Shown: piece by piece, positions 1 to 5,287 of the stretch
Layout: the number at the start of each line of letters is the position of its first letter
Numbering within the stretch: position 1 is the stretch's first letter
Assembly (NCBI GenBank): GCA_013811975.1
Contig: JACCUF010000295.1
Span: 1-5,287 of the forward strand
Reading direction: 5' to 3'
DNA from: Geodermatophilaceae bacterium
GTDB taxonomy: Bacteria; Actinomycetota; Actinomycetes; Mycobacteriales; Geodermatophilaceae
Length of the DNA: 5,287 nt
The notes under the pieces: generated by a model
Databases searched by the model: none
The model's input: only the letters and a program-made list of their open reading frames with translations
Told to the model about the DNA's origin: nothing
Position numbers and translations under genes: made by a program

Positions 1-1457
1 GTGGTCACCTGGCGAACCTTGACCTTGCCCTTGTACACCCACGGCCGCTCGGCGATCGTGCCGATGGCCAGGATCGCCGACTCCCCAGGGTTGAGGATCG
101 GCGTCCCGGTGTCCACGCCGAAGACGCCGACGTTGGTGATCGTGATCGTGCCGCCGGACATATCGGCCGGGGAGGTGCGTCCGGCCCGCGCGGTCTCGGT
201 CAGCTCGGCCAGGGCGCCAGCCAACTCGGCGCTCGAGAGCGCACCGGCGTCCTTGATGTTGGGCACGATCAAGCCGCGCGGTGTGGCCGCGGCGATTCCC
301 AGGTTCACGTACTCCTTGACCACGATCTCCTGGGCTGCCTCGTCCCACGAGGAGTTGATCATCGGGTGTCGCCGTACGGCCCGGAGCAGGGCCTGTGCGA
401 TGAACAACAGCGGTGATGTCTTGAGCTCCCGGAACTCCGGCCTGGCGGCTAGCCTCCCGCGCAGGGCCATCATCCGGGTGACATCGACGGTCACCCATTC
501 GGTGACGTGCGGGGCGGTGAACGCGCTGCTCACCATCGCCGCGGCAGTGTGCTTGCGGACCCCCTTGATCGGTACGCGCTGCTCCCGCCCGACCGGATCG
601 AAGTCTTGAGTCCGGTCCTCCTGATCCGGAGCGGCATGCTCGGCAGCTCCGTTGGAGTGCGCGTCGATGTCGGCGCGGGTCACCGCGCCGTCCAGTCCCG
701 ACCCGGTCACCGAGTCGAGGTCGATTCCCAGTGCCTTGGCGTACTTGCGAACCGGCGGCTTGGCCTTGGCGCGCGTACCTTCCTGAGTCGCCGGCTGCAC
801 GGTCACCGACGACGCGGAGTCCTCCGGCTCACCAGCAGCGTGCGCTTCGGCGGCCCGACCCATCTCGAGGCCACCGTGTCGGACCGGCTTGGCGTCCATG
901 TCCGGCGCGGTGGCCAACAGCGGCGGCAAGCCCTCCTGAAGCTGCGGTCCCGGACCCTGGCCGGCCGTGCTGGGCGTAGCCCTGCGGGGACGTCGTTTGG
1001 CTACCGTCGTCCGCGGGCCATACCCGACAAGGACCGCGGTACGCCCGCCTGGTGCCGGCCCACCGATCAGACCCGGTTCGATCGCCTGGTCGTCGCCGGC
1101 GACGGACACCTCGGCAAGGGTCTCATCCGACGGCGGTAGCCCTCCCGGACCCGCGTCACCCGAGGCAGATTCGACATCAGCACGCGGCTGGGGCTCAGAC
1201 GTGGCGGCACTACCAGGTTCGGTCTCGATCGTGATGATCGGTGCGCCGACGTCCACAGTGGACCCCGGTTGGTATAGCAGCTCGGTCACCACGCCCGCGT
1301 ACGGACAGGGCAATTCGACCGCGGCCTTGGCGGTTTCGACCTCGACGATCGGCTGGTTGATCACAACCGTTTCGCCGACGGCAACGAGCCACTGCAGTAT
1401 CTCCCCCTCGGTCAGGCCCTCGCCCACATCGGGAAGTCTGAACTGCTTGAGCGCCAT
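1..1457 (-). CDS. bkdC: Branched-chain 2-oxo acid dehydrogenase E2 (dihydrolipoamide acyltransferase), C-terminus cut by window edge
   Basis: The E2 core subunit takes the acyl group made by E1 onto its lipoyl arm and passes it to CoA. The frame is open for 485 codons from ATG 1457 to the window edge, with no stop or shift. A purine-rich RBS (GGAAGGG, 1464-1470) lies 6 bases upstream. Domains: one lipoyl domain (residues 1-79) with the lipoylated Lys44 in VETAKAAVE; a linker of about 150 residues rich in Ala, Pro, Gly and Glu; a peripheral-subunit-binding domain (about 234-267, VRKYAKALGID then VTGSGLDGAVTRADI); and the catalytic domain from about 293 (RVPIKGVRKHTAAAMVSS, FTAPHVTEWVTVDVT, GGTITITNVGVFG, GTPILNPGESAILAIGTI). 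I expect some 35-45 further residues, including the catalytic DHRxxDG motif, outside the window. Adjacent bkdA and bkdB favour a branched-chain complex. A pyruvate dehydrogenase E2 is the main alternative, since sequence alone separates the two poorly. The symbol follows Mycobacterium tuberculosis usage. Confidence 0.93.
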   Translation of the reverse strand, partial: MALKQFRLPDVGEGLTEGEILQWLVAVGETVVINQPIVEVETAKAAVELPCPYAGVVTELLYQPGSTVDVGAPIITIETEPGSAATSEPQPRADVESASGDAGPGGLPPSDETLAEVSVAGDDQAIEPGLIGGPAPGGRTAVLVGYGPRTTVAKRRPRRATPSTAGQGPGPQLQEGLPPLLATAPDMDAKPVRHGGLEMGRAAEAHAAGEPEDSASSVTVQPATQEGTRAKAKPPVRKYAKALGIDLDSVTGSGLDGAVTRADIDAHSNGAAEHAAPDQEDRTQDFDPVGREQRVPIKGVRKHTAAAMVSSAFTAPHVTEWVTVDVTRMMALRGRLAARPEFRELKTSPLLFIAQALLRAVRRHPMINSSWDEAAQEIVVKEYVNLGIAAATPRGLIVPNIKDAGALSSAELAGALAELTETARAGRTSPADMSGGTITITNVGVFGVDTGTPILNPGESAILAIGTIAERPWVYKGKVKVRQVT

Positions 1458-1539
1458 TGGAGTCCCTTCCGCAAAGCCGTCAATCGATCCGATCCTTCGG
1501 GCCTGACACCGGTCGTCGTCTCGCGCCGGGATCGCCGGG

Positions 1540-1567
1540 CGGACACGTCGGCCGCAGTGTTTATCCT
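1540..1567 (+). promoter_or_regulatory. Candidate promoter giving a leaderless transcript of the 1574 gene
   Basis: The hexamer TATCCT (1562-1567) fits the actinobacterial -10 pattern TANNNT. CGGACA (1540-1545), 16 bases upstream, matches four of six bases of the TTGACA -35 consensus. A start site about 7 bases after the -10 would fall on the A of the ATG at 1574. This agrees with the absence of any Shine-Dalgarno sequence in front of that ATG. Leaderless mRNAs are common in actinobacteria. The promoter is inferred from motif and spacing only. Confidence 0.4.
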
Positions 1568-1573
1568 GACACG

Positions 1574-2035
1574 ATGTTGATGTCGATCCTCAAAGGAGCC
1601 GCCGCCGGTGCCGCTGGCACGACGGCGCTCAACGCGACCACCTATCTGGACATGACCGTGCGTGCCCGTCCGACGAGCAGTACACCGGAGGACACCGTCG
1701 AGAAGCTGGCCGAGGTCAGTCACCTCAAGATCCCCGGTACGGGCGAGGACCGGGACAACCGATTAGCGGGGCTCGGCCCACTGAGTGGAATTGCTACCGG
1801 TGTCGCGATCGGCGCGCTGCTGGGGCTCACTCGCTCGCTGGGCTGGCGCCCCCCAGTCGCCGTCGGCTCGGTGGCGGCCACCCTTGCCGTGCTCGTGGGG
1901 GCGAACGGGCCGATGACCGCCCTCGGCATCACCGATCCACGAACCTGGTCGCTCGAATCATGGGTCGCTGACGTCGTGCCGCACGTTGCGTACGGCATCG
2001 TCACGGCTGCGACGCTGGACGGTCTCGCCGCCTAA
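1574..2035 (+). CDS. Small predicted membrane protein, function unknown
   Basis: This 153-residue protein belongs to no named family that I recognise. The N-terminus (SILKGAAAGAAGTTALNATTY) is Ala/Gly-rich and may form a first membrane-associated helix. A polar stretch at about 27-62 follows (STPEDTVEKLAE, then Asp/Arg-rich). After it come hydrophobic segments at about 66-86, 93-112 and 130-150, so two or three membrane passes are likely. From memory, similar small proteins opening with LKGAAAGAAGTTALN are widespread hypothetical proteins in actinobacteria. ATG 1574 is preferred over ATG 1580 because it sits one -10 spacing after TATCCT; the longer frame back to 1457 would overlap the bkdC start and has no support. 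The gene lies opposite its neighbours, tail to tail with bkdB and head to head with bkdC (116 bp between start codons), so it is not part of their operon. Nothing visible links it to the dehydrogenase. Confidence 0.8.
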   Translation: MLMSILKGAAAGAAGTTALNATTYLDMTVRARPTSSTPEDTVEKLAEVSHLKIPGTGEDRDNRLAGLGPLSGIATGVAIGALLGLTRSLGWRPPVAVGSVAATLAVLVGANGPMTALGITDPRTWSLESWVADVVPHVAYGIVTAATLDGLAA

Positions 2036-2056
2036 GCCGTTCGTGGACTGTGCGTT

Positions 2057-3037
2057 TCAAAAGGCCAACGAGCGGTCGACTGCTTCCAATACTCGGTCGA
2101 GATCTGGCAGATAGTCCTCTTCGAGCTTGCTCGGCGGGTACGGGGTGTCGTACCCACCGACTCTGAGCACCGGAGCCTCGAGTTCGTAGAAGCATGCCTC
2201 GGTGATCCGGGCCGAGAGTTCGGCACCAAGACCCAAGTTGGATGGCGCCTCGTGGACGACGACGCAACGTCCGGTACGGCGAACCGAAGCCAGCACCGGC
2301 CCCATGTCGAGCGGGGAGATCGTGCGCAGGTCGAGGACCTCGACGCTGATCCCCTCCTCCTCTGCCGCCGAGGCAGCCTGTAGCGCGGTCTTGACCATCG
2401 GCCCGTAGGCCAGCACGGTCACCTGGCTACCCTCACGTACCAGTCGGGAGGCGAACAGGGGCTCCGGCGTGGCCTCGGTGTCGAGTTCGGCCTTTTCCCA
2501 ATAACGCCGCTTGGGTTCGAAGAACACGATCGGGTCAGGGTGAGCGATGGCCTGCTGGATCATCCAGTAGGCATCGACCGGATTGGAGCAGGCGACGACC
2601 TTGAGGCCGGCTGTGTGTGCGAAGTAGGCCTCGGGCGACTCGCTGTGGTGCTCGACCGCGCCGATACCGCCGCCGAACGGGATCCGGATGACGATCGACA
2701 TCGGCAGCCGGCCACGGGAGCGGGCGTGCAGCTTCGCGACCTGGCAGACGATCTGGTCGTAGGCGGGGTAGACGAAGCCGTCGAACTGGATCTCGACGAC
2801 CGGTCGGAAACCGCGCATCGCCAAACCGACTGCCGTTCCCAGGATTCCGGATTCGGCGAGCGGAGTATCGATGACCCGATCCTCGCCGAAGTCCTTCTGA
2901 AGACCGTCGGTGACCCGGAAGACGCCGCCGAGCTTGCCGATGTCCTCGCCCATCAGCAGGACCTTGGCGTCGTCCTCCATCGCCTTGCGCAAGCCCATGT
3001 TGAGGGCCTTGCCAAGAGTGACCGGCGAGGTGCTCAT
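2057..3037 (-). CDS. bkdB: Branched-chain 2-oxo acid dehydrogenase E1 beta subunit
   Basis: E1 beta pairs with BkdA as an alpha2-beta2 thiamine-diphosphate decarboxylase that acts on branched-chain 2-oxo acids and reductively acylates the lipoyl group of E2. The 326-residue length is normal for the family. Family motifs in order: GEDIGKLGGVF (30-40); DTPLAESGILGTAVGLAMRG (57-76), whose Glu62 should contact the ThDP aminopyrimidine; EIQFDGFVYPAYDQI (82-96); FGGGIGAVEHHSESPEAYF (121-139), where His131 matches the active-site His known from the Pseudomonas putida enzyme; and the C-terminal transketolase-type domain (about 195-326) ending in YPPSKLEEDYLPDLDRVLEAV. The ATG overlaps the bkdA stop as ATGA, so translation is probably coupled. 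A weak AGGA lies 9 bases upstream of the start. The gene ends 21 bases from the stop of the convergent membrane-protein gene, with no clear intrinsic terminator between. A pyruvate-specific E1 beta is the main alternative. Confidence 0.95.
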   Translation of the reverse strand: MSTSPVTLGKALNMGLRKAMEDDAKVLLMGEDIGKLGGVFRVTDGLQKDFGEDRVIDTPLAESGILGTAVGLAMRGFRPVVEIQFDGFVYPAYDQIVCQVAKLHARSRGRLPMSIVIRIPFGGGIGAVEHHSESPEAYFAHTAGLKVVACSNPVDAYWMIQQAIAHPDPIVFFEPKRRYWEKAELDTEATPEPLFASRLVREGSQVTVLAYGPMVKTALQAASAAEEEGISVEVLDLRTISPLDMGPVLASVRRTGRCVVVHEAPSNLGLGAELSARITEACFYELEAPVLRVGGYDTPYPPSKLEEDYLPDLDRVLEAVDRSLAF

Positions 3038-4221
3038 GCGTGGCTGTCCTGGTCGGAGAAACCGGCCTGATAGGCCAGGAAAGTGTCTCGCTGCTCTTCG
3101 AGATAGGGGGTGATCTCGGCGTAGGTGTTTTCGAACATCGAGACCGGGTCGGGGTCAGGCATCTCCATGGTGCCGCTGCGGACCCGAGCGGCCAACTCGT
3201 CGGACTCTGCCTGGATCGCGTCGAAGAATGCTGCGTCGGCTTGGCCGGATCGCACGAGATAGGCCTTGAGTCGTTCGATCGGATCCTTGAGTTTCCAGGC
3301 CTCCATCTCACTGGCCAGCCGATACCGACTCGGGTCGTCGGAGGTTGTGTGCGCGCCCATCCGGTAGGTGTAGGCCTCGATGAGGGTCGGGCCCTGGCCG
3401 CTGCGTGCCGCCTCGAGCGCCCGTCGCGTTACCGCGAGTACGGCCAGGACGTCGTTGCCATCCACCCTGATGCCCGGAAAGCCGAACCCACTTGCCCTGC
3501 GGTACAACGGGATTCGGGTCTGCTTCTCGATCGGTTCGCTGATGGCGTACTGATTGTTCTGGCAGAAGAAGACCACCGGTGCGTCGAAGACCGCCGCGAA
3601 GATGAATGCCTCGTTGACATCGCCCTGGCTGGTGGCACCGTCGCCGAAGAAGGCGAGGCAGGCGCCCTGTCCTTCGTCACGCTGCATGCCCATCGCGTAG
3701 CCGACGGCGTGCAGGGTCTGCGCGCCGATCACGATCGTGTAGAGGCTGAACTTCGACTCGATCGGGTCCCACGAGCCGCTGTCGCAACCACGGAACAGTC
3801 CGATGATCGACAGCGGGTCGATGCCTCGGCACCAGGCCACCCCATGTTCGCGGTAGGTGGGGAAGGCCATGTCGTCGGGCAGTAGAGCGCGGCCGGCGCC
3901 GATCTGGGCGGCCTCCTGGCCCAGCAGGCTAGCCCAGATGCCGAGCTCGCCCTGACGCTGCAGTGCGGTCGCCTCGACATCGACCCGGCGTACGAGCGCG
4001 AGGTCGCGGTAGAGCGCTTGCACCTCCTCGGCGCTGAGATCGATCGAGTAGTCCGGGTGTTCCACTCGTTCGCCTTCTGGAGTGAGTAACTGGACCAACT
4101 CCGGCTGCTCCACAGGACTCGCGACGTCGGCATGGATCGGATCGGAACTGATCGGATCGTGGTGTGGGCCGAACGGATTTGGCTCGAACCCGTGGTGGAC
4201 GGGTTCAGGTACCTCAGACAT
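3034..4221 (-). CDS. bkdA: Branched-chain 2-oxo acid dehydrogenase E1 alpha subunit
   Basis: This ThDP-binding E1 subunit catalyses decarboxylation of the keto acids of Val, Leu and Ile together with BkdB. The chosen start, ATG 4221, gives 395 residues and has a strong RBS 6 bases upstream; a GTG at 4260 would add 13 residues but has no such site. Visible motifs: QRQGELGIWASLLGQEAAQIG (88-108); FPTYREHGVAW (120-130); the ThDP/Mg motif starting GDGATSQGDVNEAF (from 193) and ending in Asn222-Asn223; and the loop YRMGAHTTSDDPSRYR (286-301), equivalent to the phosphorylation loop of mammalian E1 alpha, with His291 in the catalytic-loop position. The first 45 or so residues are a low-complexity His/Pro/Asp-rich tail (HHGFEPNPFGPHHDPISSDP) absent from the core fold. 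The gene is first in a bkdA-bkdB unit with a 4-base overlap. A pyruvate dehydrogenase E1 alpha is less likely, but substrate cannot be settled from sequence. Confidence 0.95.
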   Translation of the reverse strand: MSEVPEPVHHGFEPNPFGPHHDPISSDPIHADVASPVEQPELVQLLTPEGERVEHPDYSIDLSAEEVQALYRDLALVRRVDVEATALQRQGELGIWASLLGQEAAQIGAGRALLPDDMAFPTYREHGVAWCRGIDPLSIIGLFRGCDSGSWDPIESKFSLYTIVIGAQTLHAVGYAMGMQRDEGQGACLAFFGDGATSQGDVNEAFIFAAVFDAPVVFFCQNNQYAISEPIEKQTRIPLYRRASGFGFPGIRVDGNDVLAVLAVTRRALEAARSGQGPTLIEAYTYRMGAHTTSDDPSRYRLASEMEAWKLKDPIERLKAYLVRSGQADAAFFDAIQAESDELAARVRSGTMEMPDPDPVSMFENTYAEITPYLEEQRDTFLAYQAGFSDQDSHA

Positions 4222-4227
4222 GGTGGT

Positions 4228-4233
4228 CTCCTC
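4228..4233 (-). promoter_or_regulatory. Ribosome binding site of bkdA
   Basis: GAGGAG on the minus strand ends 6 bases before ATG 4221, close to ideal Shine-Dalgarno spacing. It fixes the bkdA start at 4221 rather than the in-frame GTG at 4260, inside whose extra 13 codons it would otherwise lie. Confidence 0.8.
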
Positions 4234-4288
4234 GGCGTGGCGTCCGCCCACCGGGATCACCGGTGGTCACGGGGTGGGCTGGGTCTAA

Positions 4289-4368
4289 TACTTGCATGCC
4301 GGCCCGTGGGCCCCGGCGAGCCTGCCAGACCACGGGGCAGATCACACCACCTGCAAGTACGGCAAGTA
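4289..4368. repeat. Three copies of a 7-bp motif (one inverted), possible operator
   Basis: GCAAGTA occurs at 4353-4359 and 4362-4368, a 9-base period. Its reverse complement TACTTGC occurs at 4289-4295. The outer copies extend to a perfect 8-bp inverted repeat, TACTTGCA (4289-4296) with TGCAAGTA (4352-4359). The placement upstream of bkdA suits a regulator site, but repeats this short can arise by chance in 250 bp. Confidence 0.3.
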
Positions 4369-4473
4369 GCGGCCACGAGGTTGAAGTCGCCGTGAGCTTG
4401 ATTTATTGGTGGATTCCGGCCCGCTTTCTCGGCGTGTCGCCAATAGGGTCAAGATCACCAGGGACGCACAGAG

Positions 4474-5260
4474 TCAGTCGTCGGTGACCTCGATGTCGAT
4501 ACCGGTGCCGTCGAAGGACAGGTAGCCGGCGACCGAACTGGCCTCGGCGAACGGGGCCTCGTAGAACCAAGCTGCATCGGCAATGGTCTGCACCCCCACG
4601 TTAAAGCTGCGATATCCGGCAGTGCCCTTGTACGGGCACACGCTGGTCGTCTCACTCGGCCCGAGCAACTCGGTCGCAACATCTGGCTCGGGCAGGTAGT
4701 AGCGCACTCCCAACCCGGTCTCGAACAAGGCGATCGCGCGGGTGGTCTCGGCGACGGTTTCACCACCGGCGCGTACGACGATGTGCTGACTCGTGCGGTG
4801 GGTGTCCACCCGGTGGAAGGGGTCACGTGGGTGCCCGAACACCTCGTCGTCCTCCTGGTACCAGGTGTCGAGCCGGTCGAAGTAGAAGCCAGCCAACCCG
4901 TCCAGCCAGGCTGCCTCAGCCAGCGGGGTGCGGTAGGTCCAGATCGCGTCCTCGACGAATCGGTCTCCAACCTGCAACGAGAAATAGGACGCATCGCCCT
5001 TGAACGGGCAGTGCGTCGTAGTGCTGGATTCGACCAGGAGGTAGGCACCGATGTCGGCCAACGGGAGGTACCACTGCGGCAACATTCCCGATTCGTGCAG
5101 CAGCCTTCCGTGTCTTGTATCGACCACTGTTTCCCCCGCCAGGACGCCGCGGATGCACATCGTGCAGATAGAGCAGGTGCTTGGGCGCATCCGACAGGTC
5201 GGTGTTGAAGCGCTCACGGTTGGCGAAGGCCAGCGGTCCGGTTCCCATGGTCAGCGACAT
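4474..5260 (-). pseudogene. DUF427 double-domain protein gene with a frameshift near the N-terminus
   Basis: Two DUF427 (Pfam NTP_transf_9) repeats are plain: one with THCPFKGDASYFSLQVGD and AIWTYRTPLAEAAWLDG, the second with SVCPYKGTAGYRSFNVG and AAWFYEAPFAEASSVAGY. The family's biochemical role is not established. The typical N-terminus, MSLTMGTGPLAFANRERF and then APKHLLYLHDVHPRR, begins at ATG 5260 in one frame. The continuation RGVLAGETVVDTRHGRLLHE and everything after it lies in another frame, which runs to the TGA at 4474. The switch falls at about 5143-5158 and needs one extra base, or two (modulo three) missing bases, relative to an intact gene. Read as it stands, ATG 5260 gives a 114-residue product ending at 4916. 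The downstream frame could start only at a poor GTG (5217) or at an internal ATG (5160, 228 residues, no good RBS). The rest shows no decay, so a recent mutation or a sequencing error is possible. No clear RBS precedes ATG 5260. Confidence 0.72.
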
Positions 5261-5287
5261 ATCTGGTAGTCAACGTCGGACAGCGGC

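Larger units (their letters stand above)
4222..4473. promoter_or_regulatory. Non-coding region upstream of bkdA, probable promoter/operator region
   Basis: These 252 bp separate the bkdA start from the stop of the DUF427 gene and hold no credible gene. The region is less GC-rich than the genes around it, with an AT patch near 4398-4407. It contains the GCAAGTA/TACTTGC repeats at 4289-4368 and a GC-rich imperfect inverted repeat at 4298-4317 (GCCGG paired with CCGGC). The hairpin has no following T-run on either strand, so I do not call it an intrinsic terminator. I could not choose a -10/-35 pair for bkdA with confidence; the minus strand offers TATTAG and AATAAA candidates without good -35 partners. 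A bkdA promoter here is inferred from position. Confidence 0.4.

Noticed and set aside
1..609. Long open plus-strand frame at the left edge
   Set aside because: It is the antisense shadow of the bkdC catalytic domain; its translation shows no family motif, while the minus strand encodes a clear E2.
1457..1573. N-terminal extension of the membrane-protein gene back to 1457
   Set aside because: The 39 extra residues (Arg/Pro/Gly-rich) look like non-coding sequence, overlap the bkdC start codon and RBS, and the candidate promoter lies inside them.
2036..2056. Bidirectional terminator between the two convergent genes
   Set aside because: The only pairing seen near the stops (ACGG with CCGT, long loop) is too weak, and no U-tract is present.
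2535..3311. Long minus-strand frame of 258 codons spanning the bkdA/bkdB junction
   Set aside because: It is Arg/Pro/Ser-rich out-of-frame sequence lying under E1 alpha and E1 beta, whose own frames carry full family motifs.
3040..3885. Plus-strand frame of 281 codons opposite bkdA
   Set aside because: It is antisense to the conserved E1 alpha core, with no RBS and no recognisable domain; high-GC genes commonly leave such long antisense frames.
4298..4317. GC-rich hairpin as an intrinsic terminator for the DUF427 gene
   Set aside because: The stem is short and imperfect and no T-run follows on either strand.
4783..5208. Plus-strand frame of 141 codons opposite the DUF427 gene
   Set aside because: It is antisense to conserved DUF427 sequence and shows no motif of its own.
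1..5287. A novel defence, mobile or biosynthetic system
   Set aside because: All long protein-coding frames with real motifs belong to a branched-chain keto acid dehydrogenase, a DUF427 protein or one small membrane protein. No nucleases, transposases, toxins, direct-repeat arrays or attachment-site-like repeats were found.

Overview
The window comes from a high-GC actinobacterium. The evidence is strong G/C bias at third codon positions, an E2 acyltransferase with a long Ala/Pro/Gly-rich linker of the actinobacterial BkdC kind, and a two-domain DUF427 protein of a type I associate with Mycobacteriales and relatives. I cannot place it to genus. It reads as ordinary chromosomal metabolic DNA. 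I see no transposase, integrase, phage gene, CRISPR array, rRNA or tRNA.

Layout from right to left, following the minus strand on which most genes lie: (1) a DUF427 double-domain gene (about 4474-5260) whose reading frame is broken near its N-terminus; (2) a 252-bp non-coding stretch with short repeats, probably holding the promoter of the next operon; (3) bkdA (E1 alpha, 3034-4221) and bkdB (E1 beta, 2057-3037), joined by a 4-base ATGA stop/start overlap; (4) a small predicted membrane protein gene on the opposite strand (1574-2035), convergent with bkdB (21 bp between stop codons) and divergent from the next gene; (5) bkdC (E2 acyltransferase), starting at 1457 and leaving the window at base 1 before its catalytic His motif is reached. 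This minus-strand frame stays open from 1457 to the window edge; I checked it codon by codon.

Together, BkdA, BkdB and BkdC would form the decarboxylase and acyltransferase core of a branched-chain 2-oxo acid dehydrogenase complex. The complex oxidises the keto acids of valine, leucine and isoleucine to acyl-CoA in the cytoplasm. The E3 subunit (dihydrolipoamide dehydrogenase) and any regulator are not in the window.

I found no convincing new system. The points most worth checking are the frameshift in the DUF427 gene, the antisense membrane gene splitting bkdAB from bkdC, and the probable leaderless start of that gene.
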